A stretch of DNA of 47,217 bases from Candidatus Uhrbacteria bacterium CG_4_9_14_3_um_filter_50_9 (GTDB lineage: Bacteria; Patescibacteriota; Patescibacteriia; UBA9934; GWF2-40-263). Under the pieces are notes generated by a model. That model was given only the letters and a program-made list of their open reading frames with translations. It was not told the DNA's origin and did no database searches. The stretch lies in NCBI GenBank assembly GCA_002791295.1, contig PFWU01000030.1, forward strand, positions 1 to 47,217. Reading direction: 5' to 3'. Positions 22,939-28,792 of this stretch are shown here, piece after piece. Both the position numbers and the translations under genes were made by a program. Positions within the stretch are counted from its first letter, which is position 1; each line of letters begins with the position of its first letter.

Positions 22939-23301
22939 TCAGGCTGCGAGCGGAACCTGGAGAAGACACTCCACTTCCCGCAGCAGTCCCCTTGGCTGGA
23001 TGGTGAGGGTGTGGGTGTTCTGGCGCTTCTCGAGCTCACGCTGGGCGAGCCTGAGACGCTCGTCCGCATGTGTGAGCACGTCCTCGTCGACGTGAGGCAG
23101 AAGGATCACCTCACTGTAGGCGGTCACGGCCTCATCGTGATGCCGACGAGCCTCATCGAGGCGACGGCGGGCTTCGATGCCCTTCCTCGCATCGCGGAGC
23201 TTGGCCTCCGCGTGCTTGTTGGGATGGCCCGACCGACGGGTGTTGAGCGCGATCTCCGAGAGGTCGCTGAGGTGGCGGAACAACTTTTCGACTTCCTTCA
23301 C
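22939..23301 (-). CDS. charged helical array protein, 120 aa
   Basis: Almost entirely helical with heptad-like charged repeats (RRLDEARRHHDEAVTAYSEV, LRLAQRELEKRQ), so it is probably a coiled coil or helical bundle. No family is recognised. The start is GTG 23301 with SD CGGAG eleven bases upstream. Only 24 bases separate it from the 78-aa gene upstream, so these two form a pair with no intervening repeat. Confidence 0.6.
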   Translation of the reverse strand: MKEVEKLFRHLSDLSEIALNTRRSGHPNKHAEAKLRDARKGIEARRRLDEARRHHDEAVTAYSEVILLPHVDEDVLTHADERLRLAQRELEKRQNTHTLTIQPRGLLREVECLLQVPLAA

Positions 23302-23325
23302 GTACAGCTCCGGTAGGTGGGTGGT

Positions 23326-23562
23326 TCAGGCTGCGACCGCTTGGCGGTGCGCCTGAAAGTGGAAGATCGCCTCGACATCACCGAAGTAGATGTCGGAGAT
23401 GTGCGGGAGGTCGGGGTCGACCTCCAGGTTGAAGTGGGCGGTGTACCCACGCTTGAGGACGGGACGACCTCGATGAACACCACGGCCACGGATCTGCACA
23501 TTGATGATGTGCCCCGAGGCCATGGCCCTCTCGATCACCCGCTTGGCGTCGATAAAGGACAT
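23326..23562 (-). CDS. hypothetical array protein, 78 aa
   Basis: A small protein with an N-terminal helix (SFIDAKRVIERAMASG), beta strands, and a basic central segment (IRGRGVHRGRPVLKRG). No known family. ATG 23562 has SD GGGAG five bases upstream; an in-frame TTG at 23574 is less likely. It is directly upstream of the 120-aa helical gene and preceded by repeat copy B. Confidence 0.6.
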   Translation of the reverse strand: MSFIDAKRVIERAMASGHIINVQIRGRGVHRGRPVLKRGYTAHFNLEVDPDLPHISDIYFGDVEAIFHFQAHRQAVAA

Positions 23563-23601
23563 GAATGCTCCCAAACCTCAGGAGAGGTTGGTCTAGTGTT
23601 T

Positions 23602-23695
23602 CCTCAACTGACGCGCTGAAACGTGTTCAACGATTCGGTTGAGGTCTCAAGCGCGTAATGCTTGAGCCGTGCCCACCAGGCCGATTCCTGGTGGG
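23602..23695 (-). repeat. three-stem-loop intercistronic repeat, copy B
   Basis: Same three hairpins as copy A. The 24-nt first hairpin (23672-23695) is identical. The second is CTCAAGC/GCTTGAG. The third is CCTCAAC/GTTGAGG around CGTTGAA/TTCAGCG, where one pair becomes G-U in the minus-strand RNA but would be a mismatch on plus. It lies 14 bases after the 139-aa gene. Confidence 0.85.
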
Positions 23696-23708
23696 GAGAG
23701 TTGGGGTG

Positions 23709-24128
23709 CTACTCGGCGTCGTAGTCGAGCCCGACGACGTAGACCAGGACAGCCACCTTCTCGCTGTCCTGCTCGACGATCTCGAGCAGAAGGTGTTCCT
23801 TCCAGGCTTCGGCGAGCTCTTCGACCGCCTGCCTGGCGACCTCGATGCTTTCGAAGACCTGCTCATCGTCCAACCGGAGGCGGAAGGCGATGAGGTAGGG
23901 GTTGTAGCGGCGGCGGTGCCTCTGCACCACCATGTCGATGAAATGCACCAGCCTGAACTGGGACATCTCGCTCGACCTCACCCAGCCCACACACTCGGCG
24001 AATGCACCGAGCGAGGACGGGATCAGATCGGCCAACCTCTCGGCTGTCTCCTGCCACATCTTGGCAGCTTCGGCCTCGAGACGCTGCTTTTCCTGCAGCG
24101 CCTCGACGAGGGTGCGTTGGGGGGTCAT
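23709..24128 (-). CDS. hypothetical array protein, 139 aa
   Basis: An N-terminal helical segment rich in Glu/Ala (VEALQEKQRLEAEAAKMW) precedes a mixed domain with RLVHFIDMVVQRHRRRYNPY and a C-terminal strand EKVAVLVYVVGLDYD. No family is recognised. SD AGGAG lies upstream of ATG 24128. A TGGTC/GACCA hairpin sits just before the SD, and repeat copies C and B flank the gene. Confidence 0.6.
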   Translation of the reverse strand: MTPQRTLVEALQEKQRLEAEAAKMWQETAERLADLIPSSLGAFAECVGWVRSSEMSQFRLVHFIDMVVQRHRRRYNPYLIAFRLRLDDEQVFESIEVARQAVEELAEAWKEHLLLEIVEQDSEKVAVLVYVVGLDYDAE

Positions 24129-24177
24129 GCCTTGGCTCCTGGGAAGTGGTGGTCGAATGACCAGGCGAGGATGGATT

Positions 24178-24271
24178 CCTCAACTGACGCGATGAAACGT
24201 GTTCAACGATTCGGTTGAGGTCTCAAGCGCGTAATGCTTGAGCCGTGCCCACCAGGCCGATTCCTGGTGGG
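24178..24271 (-). repeat. three-stem-loop intercistronic repeat, copy C
   Basis: Nearly identical to copy B over its whole length. The first hairpin (24248-24271) is identical to A, B and D; the third-stem core is CCTCAAC/GTTGAGG (24178-24184 with 24214-24220). It lies 15 bases after the 133-aa membrane protein gene. Confidence 0.85.
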
Positions 24272-24286
24272 CGGGAGAGAGTCTTC

Positions 24287-24688
24287 TCAGAGCGGACGGG
24301 GGGTCGTGTCGCTCCGAGTGGGCCGCTCGAACGGGAGGATCTTGCCCTCCACATCGAGCTCGTCGCCCTCGGGGTCCTCGGGCTCCTTGGGTACCCGAGG
24401 CTGAACCTTGAACCGTATGTTCACCCGACCGACGGTGAATTCCGCCTCGTCGATCTTGGTGACCATGAGAAACATGAGCCACCCCGTCATGACGACGAGG
24501 GGTGACAGCAGTCCCCAGGGTCCTGAGACCCTGAGGATGTAGATGGTGACGATCGAGGCGATCCCGATCGCGACTCCGATGATGCCCATCTTCCGACCCG
24601 TTTGGTTTCGGAAGAGGCAGGAGAGAAGCGCCACGCCCCATCCGAAGAACCCAATCTGGGTAATCCCTGAGATCACCGTTTCGAGCAT
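24287..24688 (-). CDS. three-helix membrane protein of the array, 133 aa
   Basis: Three hydrophobic segments are visible at about residues 9-27, 34-53 and 58-77, followed by a soluble, Pro- and acid-rich tail (PKEPEDPEGDELDVEGK). No family is recognised. The start is strongly supported by SD AGGAGG six bases before ATG 24688. Repeat copy C follows its stop codon and variant element F precedes it. Confidence 0.65.
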   Translation of the reverse strand: MLETVISGITQIGFFGWGVALLSCLFRNQTGRKMGIIGVAIGIASIVTIYILRVSGPWGLLSPLVVMTGWLMFLMVTKIDEAEFTVGRVNIRFKVQPRVPKEPEDPEGDELDVEGKILPFERPTRSDTTPRPL

Positions 24689-24732
24689 TGTGCCTCCTGC
24701 TCGGTGTAAGACAGACAGCTTCCCTATGAAGC

Positions 24733-24922
24733 TTCCTCAACTGATCTCTCGAGCCTGCCTGCCAGTAGGCGGGTCTGAACTCGAGTGCTCGGTTGAGGAC
24801 CCCGGCGTCGACGAGTGAGTGATGCGTGAGCATCGTGTCGGCCGGGGCAGGTCGTTTAGAGGCCCCGGCGACTTCACAAGTCGAGCCGAGGACTCATCCC
24901 CTGTCGCGCAGGGGTAGCGCAG
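24733..24922 (-). repeat. divergent multi-stem-loop element F
   Basis: In minus-strand order: CCCCTG/CAGGGG, GACTT/AAGTC, GCCGGGGC/GCCCCGGC, GATGC/GCATC, then CCTCAAC/GTTGAGG. It thus keeps the terminal CCTCAAC/GTTGAGG stem of the repeat family with extra helices. Confidence 0.55.
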
Positions 24923-24923
24923 T

Positions 24924-24959
24924 TCAAAACTCGTAGAACAGGAGCGGACGGAAGTGCAT
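24924..24959 (-). CDS. possible 11-codon ORF (MHFRPLLFYEF)
   Basis: ATG at 24959 is preceded by AAAGGAGGG five bases upstream, one of the best SD sequences in the window, and ends at TGA after 11 codons. It occupies the position of a gene in the array, between the long structured RNA and element F. Conservation would be needed to show translation. Confidence 0.35.
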   Translation of the reverse strand: MHFRPLLFYEF

Positions 24960-24974
24960 GGACTCCCTCCTTTA

Positions 24975-25412
24975 GTGGTGACGGTAGGGTGCAGGCACCG
25001 TCTGAAACCTGTTGCTTTCACACCAACAACCAGCTGTTTACTGGCCACTGGCGAAAGTCATCTGTTTTTCGTTACAGACAACGGGATACAGGCGCGGCCT
25101 GTCCAACGAGTCGATCTCAGCCGACCAAAGTGCAGATTGACCTCCATCTGCAAGAGGAAGACTTCGTTTAACTCAGCTGAACTGAGGGGCCCAAGTCAGA
25201 AGGCCTGTTTGTTGAGTTGGTTTGCCAGACCTCAGAGCCTCATCAACGTTGGCTCCCATGCTTTAGCGCGACCCTTCGGAGTGTTGCCACTCCCCGACGC
25301 CTCGAGTTACCCCGAGCGGTTGCTTCCAACAGCCTCGCTTCGTACTCAGGTATCACTACCCTTTCCTAACTCTCTGTTGGGCAAACCGGCATAGTGCGCC
25401 GGGTCATTTTTT
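24975..25412 (-). ncRNA. candidate long multidomain structured RNA
   Basis: The minus strand folds extensively. GGTTTGCC pairs long-range with GGCAAACC around a branched domain that contains CCAACAG/CTGTTGG. Two hairpins are capped by GNRA tetraloops (GGTA-GUGA-TACC and GGAGTG-GCAA-CACTCC). Further stems are GCAGAT/ATCTGC, ACAGGC/GCCTGT, GTCTGT/ACAGAT, GTCG/CGAC and a terminal GACGGT/ACCGTC. No coding frame is convincing. I find no RNase P, tmRNA or group II domain V signature. Boundaries are approximate. A hairpin with a T7 tract on the plus strand (25388-25412) leaves some doubt about strand. Confidence 0.5.
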
Positions 25413-25679
25413 TAATCCACGACTGGTCAATGACCCCAGGTTCAGACCTACACCGAAATGCAGCCGTTAACCCTCCAGTCGCTTCCTTTTATATGATGGG
25501 CTGAGCCCTCCTTGTATTCCGTGATCCACCCACGGAAGGGTTGCGGCCACCTGACCGCTTACTCGGCGGTGGATGCTGAGCCAGCCGAAGCTGGAGAGTT
25601 TGCGCTGGCCCACGTGGGCGAGCACGAGGAGCTTAGGGCGGCTCCTCAACGGACACGGCGAGTCTGGCTCGTCGGTTCA

Positions 25680-25709
25680 GTTGAAGACCGTTGCTTGGAT
25701 GTGCTACTG
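25680..25709 (+). promoter_or_regulatory. near-leaderless promoter of the 83-aa gene
   Basis: TTGAAG (25680-25685) and TACTGT (25704-25709), 18 bases apart, place the transcription start almost at ATG 25719. Confidence 0.45.
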
Positions 25710-25718
25710 TGACATCGT

Positions 25719-25970
25719 ATGGATCAAGAGAGAACACTCAATGATATCCTTGAGATCGTAGGTTACCTCAAGGACAATATGGTTACTCGAGATGAACATC
25801 GACAGTCGTTGTTTGAGTTGAGATCAGATATCATGAGTCATGTTGATAGCTTTATTGGCCTTCACCAAAAACTCGACATTGAACTCGCTGCACTTCGTGC
25901 AAAGTCCGACCGGCTTGAGGGATTCGTGAAACAGCTCGCTGCGCATGCGAATATCAAACTGGAATTCTAG
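25719..25970 (+). CDS. small coiled-coil protein, 83 aa
   Basis: The whole protein is helical with heptad periodicity (LNDILEIVGYLKDNMV, then LHQKLDIELAALRAKSDRLE). It resembles small coiled-coil proteins common in Patescibacteria genomes, of unknown function. It is AT-richer than the surrounding array, lies on the opposite strand and has a near-leaderless start and an intrinsic terminator, so it belongs to the core population and splits the GC-rich array. Confidence 0.75.
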   Translation: MDQERTLNDILEIVGYLKDNMVTRDEHRQSLFELRSDIMSHVDSFIGLHQKLDIELAALRAKSDRLEGFVKQLAAHANIKLEF

Positions 25971-25976
25971 AGTCAG

Positions 25977-25998
25977 CACCCCGCAAGGGGTGTTTTTT
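25977..25998 (+). terminator. terminator of the 83-aa gene
   Basis: CACCCC/GGGGTG with GCAA loop and a T6 tract. Confidence 0.8.
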
Positions 25999-26002
25999 GT
26001 TT

Positions 26003-26072
26003 CCACCAATCCACTCACGAGATGAGCTCAATCAATGACTCAGCTCATGGGGATGCTCATGAGTGGGTTGGT
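26003..26072 (-). other. long imperfect intercistronic hairpin
   Basis: CCACCAA and CCACTCA pair with TGAGTGG and TTGGTGG around an inner GATGAGCT/AGCTCATG helix. It lies ten bases beyond the possible 49-aa gene in minus orientation. Confidence 0.55.
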
Positions 26073-26081
26073 GGGTTCATC

Positions 26082-26231
26082 TTACAAAACCAGAGAAGAA
26101 GTGATGCAGTGACAAGAGCAAGCTCTGGTGTACATCGTGGAAATCGGGGGTGTGAAATCGAGTAAGCCAGGCCTAGTCGAATCACTTGATTTCCCGAGCC
26201 AGTCTTCTGCTGTTGCAGTCGAACTGGACAC
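26082..26231 (-). CDS. possible 49-aa array gene
   Basis: GTG 26231 has SD GGAGGAG eight bases upstream and a hairpin (CTCCC/GGGAG within TTGG/CCAA) just before it. The frame runs 49 codons, Ser/Thr-rich, to TAA, and is followed by a long hairpin. The arrangement matches other array genes but the sequence itself is not convincing. Confidence 0.3.
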   Translation of the reverse strand: MSSSTATAEDWLGKSSDSTRPGLLDFTPPISTMYTRACSCHCITSSLVL

Positions 26232-26394
26232 GTTTCTCTCTCCTCCTTGGCAGACCTCCCCTCAGGGAGCCACCAAGTTGGATAGAGGATCTTCATCCGG
26301 ATTTTTGAGATGAACCTTTCAGAACATCTGAAGATTCAGAAGCTCTGAGTGGCGCCCGACGAATGTCGGGCTGAGCGAGCGGCGGCCCCGGCTG

Positions 26395-26544
26395 CTAGTC
26401 GGGGTTGAAGTCGTGCCAGAGATCCTCGAGCGGATCCGACTCGACATCCTCCCCCGTGTCAGGGCCGAAGATCTCATCGAGGAGCTCGTCCTCGATGAGG
26501 TGGTTATCCGTGATGAGGGTAGGAACGATGTCGAAGGCGACCAT
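26395..26544 (-). CDS. small acidic array protein, 49 aa
   Basis: SD GGAGGA lies four bases before ATG 26544. The product MVAFDIVPTLITDNHLIEDE... is strongly acidic (about one third Asp/Glu) and ends in LWHDFNPD. No family is recognised; acidic proteins of this size include nucleic-acid mimics and inhibitors, but that is speculation. A three-helix leader hairpin and the conserved element of 26611-26667 lie upstream, and CCCGAC/GTCGGG follows the stop. Confidence 0.55.
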   Translation of the reverse strand: MVAFDIVPTLITDNHLIEDELLDEIFGPDTGEDVESDPLEDLWHDFNPD

Positions 26545-26564
26545 GGAATCCTCCATTGGTGGGG

Positions 26565-26611
26565 GTGATTGCAGAACGCTGCAGACGGTATCTGCAAGGT
26601 TCTGTCATCAC
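26565..26611 (-). promoter_or_regulatory. stacked leader hairpin of the 49-aa acidic gene
   Basis: GTGAT/ATCAC, CAGAAC/GTTCTG and TGCAGA/TCTGCA stack into one long stem directly upstream of the SD region. Confidence 0.55.
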
Positions 26612-26667
26612 GGTGTAAGGAACGGGCCAGCGAGTTGCCTGAACAAGCTCAGATTCACCGGCCATCC
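26611..26667 (-). repeat. second repeat family, copy 1
   Basis: About 57 nt closely matching 28259-28316: GGATGGCCGGTGA, then a variable hairpin, then CAACTCGCYGGCC and CCGTTCYTTACACCG (minus strand). GGCCGG pairs with CTGGCC, where a G-U pair replaces the G-C of copy 2. It lies upstream of the acidic 49-aa gene. Confidence 0.75.
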
Positions 26668-27121
26668 TTGAGACTCAAGTGTCTAGTTCCCGAGCTTGTC
26701 GACGGACGAGTGCTTCAGTTTCAGGGATGTTTAGTTGGTGAAGGTACCGCCTCAGAACCTCCGAGCTCTCTCAGAGATTCAGTTGGCGGGATCGATTCAT
26801 GCGTTGAATCGACCCTGCGTGAGATGACCAGTAGACGCTGGTCGCGCGATCCTCGCAGAGATCAACTGCCACACCCAATGCCGACTCAAGGGATGTGGTG
26901 GTGGTGGGAACCCAGTCGGGGGTCATAAGGTAGGCATTTATGTCTGCGCGTTCCTACTCGCGCTTGGGTCAGGTATCTGTTTTCTCCTTTGCGGTATATT
27001 TCCGCGGTGAAGATTCCCTTTCCTTAACCGGCCTGCGACGAACCCGAGGGTGTCGCTTCGCTGGGGTCAAGGGGTTTGGGGAATCGGTGTATCCGCACTA
27101 TGTTTTTCGTCCCGTGCGGAT
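26668..27121 (-). other. non-coding structured stretch between array genes
   Basis: No gene with a ribosome binding site is visible. The minus strand holds several hairpins: ATCCGCAC/GTGCGGAT (27091-27121) just after the 186-aa gene, GCGAC/GTCGC, GATTCCC/GGGAATC, GACCAG/CTGGTC, and a TCGATTCA/TGAATCGA hairpin near 26790-26815. It may be another structured RNA or a string of processed intercistronic elements. Confidence 0.4.
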
Positions 27122-27134
27122 TGGGACTAGCAGG

Positions 27135-27695
27135 CTACTTCGCGGCGGCGGCCTGCTGGGGGGCGGGGGTGGCCTCGAGGGCGGCGATCCGCTCCTCGAG
27201 CCGGGTGACCTCCTTGGCCTGGCGGGCGAGCTCGCGCAGGCGGTAGTCCGCCTCGGCGAGCAGGTCCCGGGTGAGCTCGGCGCGCTGACGCTGGGAGCGC
27301 TTGAGGCCGTTGCCGGCGAGCAGGCTCTCGATCGAGTCGAGCCGGCCCGAGACCAGCATCATCATGCTCTCGACCGCCGACTCGACGTCCAGATCGACGT
27401 GCGCCTTGCCCGTGCCGGCGAGGCCGGCCTCGCGGAGGGCCTCGACCGCCTTGTGCCGCAGGGCGCGGTACTTGCGGGACGCACCCTCCATCTGGCGATG
27501 GAGGCGCTCGAGCTGGGTGGGCTTCTTCTCGGTGGAGGTCTTCTTGGTCTTGGTGGTGGGGGCCAGGGCGGGGGTCTTGGTCTTGGGAGCCAGGGCGACC
27601 TCCAGGATCTGCATGGGGTGCATCGACTCGACGAGGGCGAGGGCCTTGCGGGCGGAGGCGAGGCGGGCGGCGGTGGGGGTCAGGGTCTTGGCCAT
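27135..27695 (-). CDS. very GC-rich helical array protein, 186 aa
   Basis: The protein is Ala/Arg/Leu-rich and helical throughout. A basic Thr/Lys/Pro linker (about 40-65, KTKTPALAPTTKTKKTST) separates an N-terminal helix from a long coiled-coil-like region ending in a Pro/Gln/Ala tail. No family is recognised; the composition suggests nucleic-acid or filament association without proof. AGGAG lies before ATG 27695, and an upstream extension has no SD. It is the most GC-rich gene of the window. Confidence 0.6.
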   Translation of the reverse strand: MAKTLTPTAARLASARKALALVESMHPMQILEVALAPKTKTPALAPTTKTKKTSTEKKPTQLERLHRQMEGASRKYRALRHKAVEALREAGLAGTGKAHVDLDVESAVESMMMLVSGRLDSIESLLAGNGLKRSQRQRAELTRDLLAEADYRLRELARQAKEVTRLEERIAALEATPAPQQAAAAK

Positions 27696-27782
27696 GGTGG
27701 AACTCCTTTCGGGCACGGCCCGAAGGTGGTGGGAAGGGGTCATGCCGGCCAGGCACGACTCCGAGGGTAAGGAAGGGATCTT

Positions 27783-27886
27783 CCTCAACAGAGTGTCTGA
27801 ATAAATGTCTTATGTTCAGAAGCTCAGTTGAGGTCTCAAGTGATGCGTACACTTGAGCCGTGCCCACCAGGCCGATTCCTGGTGGG
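27783..27886 (-). repeat. three-stem-loop intercistronic repeat, copy D
   Basis: The first hairpin (27863-27886) is identical to copies A-C, the second is CTCAAGTG/CACTTGAG, and the third keeps CCTCAAC/GTTGAGG (27783-27789 with 27827-27833), but its internal helix is a different one (CTGAA/TTCAG). It lies 13 bases after the 78-aa gene. Confidence 0.85.
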
Positions 27887-27899
27887 GGTCAGAGCGGGG

Positions 27900-28136
27900 T
27901 CAGTGGCCACCGAACGTCACAGAGACTTCGGCGGCGTCGAGATAACAGCCGGGGTTGTGGTAGTCACACACCCCACCGTCGACCTCGCAGTCGACCTCCC
28001 ACTTCCCCGTCACCTCGAAGGTGACGATGATCGAGTACTCGACGTACTCGATCACATGGCTGCCCGGAAGCAGCCCGTGGACGAACTTGGGCTCATGCCC
28101 ATCCTTGACGAGCACGACCCAGGTCTTCTTCCACAT
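27900..28136 (-). CDS. hypothetical array protein, 78 aa (first gene)
   Basis: A beta-rich small protein starting MWKKTWVVLVKDGHEPKF with three cysteines (EVDCEVDGGVCDYHNPGC). No family is recognised. SD AAAAGGAGAG precedes ATG 28136. It is the promoter-proximal gene of the array, behind a long leader that contains an attenuator-like terminator, the second repeat family and a 17-bp hairpin. Repeat copy D follows. Confidence 0.6.
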   Translation of the reverse strand: MWKKTWVVLVKDGHEPKFVHGLLPGSHVIEYVEYSIIVTFEVTGKWEVDCEVDGGVCDYHNPGCYLDAAEVSVTFGGH

Positions 28137-28199
28137 ACGCTCTCCTTTTGCCGATATGTTCCGGCTAGGGGGTTTCTATCGTCGAGCACTTGTTCAACG

Positions 28200-28239
28200 C
28201 GCGGGGAGGGTAGATCTGTGTGGATCTACCCTCCCCGCG
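28200..28239 (-). promoter_or_regulatory. perfect 17-bp leader hairpin
   Basis: CGCGGGGAGGGTAGATC pairs perfectly with its complement across a six-base loop in the leader of the first array gene. Confidence 0.6.
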
Positions 28240-28258
28240 TGTTGGCAGTGATTAGAAC

Positions 28259-28316
28259 CGGTGTAAAGAACGGGCCGGCGAGTTGTTGATCTTGCGATCA
28301 GGCTCACCGGCCATCC
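28259..28316 (-). repeat. second repeat family, copy 2
   Basis: Matches 26611-26667. GGCCGG/CCGGCC closing stem with an inner GATC/GATC hairpin, and the conserved single-stranded CCGTTCTTTACACCG on its 3' side (minus strand). It precedes the 78-aa gene as copy 1 precedes the 49-aa gene. Confidence 0.75.
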
Positions 28317-28351
28317 GTGGGGTGCAATTGCTTGCGCGCCAGGGATGTAAC

Positions 28352-28499
28352 AAAAAAAGCTGATTGTTGATTCGTTCTGGTAGGAAAGATTCAACAATCA
28401 GCCAAAAAGCCTTCATGGCTTTTTTCAATACTCTCTCCCCAGAGAATAGGTAATTGTAGGGTTCACAGATGAAAGGCTCTTCTTCCTCTCATCCTTGAT
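28352..28499 (-). promoter_or_regulatory. leader with attenuator-type terminator before the array
   Basis: From the predicted start (28499), the minus-strand RNA forms GATGAGAGG/CCTTTCATC, then TATTCTCT/AGAGAGTA, then AAAAAGCC/GGCTTTTT, and finally a 12-bp stem GCTGATTGTTGA/TCAACAATCAGC followed by T7. A complete intrinsic terminator about 150 nt from the start implies conditional transcription of the array or a separate small RNA. I recognise no known riboswitch class. Confidence 0.55.
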
Positions 28500-28505
28500 G
28501 CGCAC

Positions 28506-28534
28506 ACTCTACCTCATTTTGACCATTTTGTCAA
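28506..28534 (-). promoter_or_regulatory. promoter of the GC-rich array
   Basis: On the minus strand, TTGACA (28529-28534), 17 bases, TAGAGT (28506-28511). A plus-strand promoter TTGTCA (28528-28533)-18-TATAGT overlaps it in the opposite direction. Confidence 0.7.
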
Positions 28535-28718
28535 GAGTGTCTGACATTATTTATAGTAAATTTAGCCATTTTTTATGTTAAGAACTCCAGAATTGCCGTT
28601 CAGGTGTTTATATATTCCTGCAAAACCCTCACTGCCTGAGGAGGGTGATTTATCACCAAAATCTTGTAATCAGATTGATGCCAGAACCGACACGTTCTCG
28701 TATTTCCTAATTGATTGA

Positions 28719-28747
28719 TTGACAATCTAGGTGAAATCCCCTACTCT
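28719..28747 (+). promoter_or_regulatory. promoter of rpsP
   Basis: TTGACA (28719-28724), 17 bases, TACTCT (28742-28747); a leader of about 40 nt precedes ATG 28793, which has no SD. Confidence 0.7.
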
Positions 28748-28792
28748 CTCAGCACCGTCAAACGCTCAACTGACGAAACTTAAGCAAACAAC

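Noticed and set aside
22066-24271. Integron attC sites between the array genes
   Set aside because: CCTCAAC/GTTGAGG resembles the R boxes (AAC/GTT), but the enclosed hairpin is only about 43 nt, the outermost base departs from RYYYAAC/GTTRRRY, no L boxes with an extrahelical base are clear, and no integrase is in view. I keep only the neutral term repeat element.
25025-25060. Cobalamin riboswitch (GGCCACTGG resembles the conserved GCCACUG)
   Set aside because: The other conserved blocks of that riboswitch are missing and the match is on the strand opposite to the GNRA loops.
24975-25412. RNase P RNA, tmRNA or group II intron
   Set aside because: No GGAAAGUCC/ACAGAA RNase P blocks, no tmRNA tag or T-arm-like 3' end, and no domain V hairpin or reverse transcriptase were found.
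25467-25649. Minus-strand ORF of 60 codons upstream of the long RNA
   Set aside because: No ribosome binding site, a TTG start, and hairpins (for example CCAGC-TTCG-GCTGG) suggesting structured RNA rather than coding sequence.
26940-27770. Plus-strand ORF of 276 codons opposite the 186-aa gene
   Set aside because: Gly/Leu/Val low-complexity composition mirrors the minus-strand gene, which has the better SD and start.
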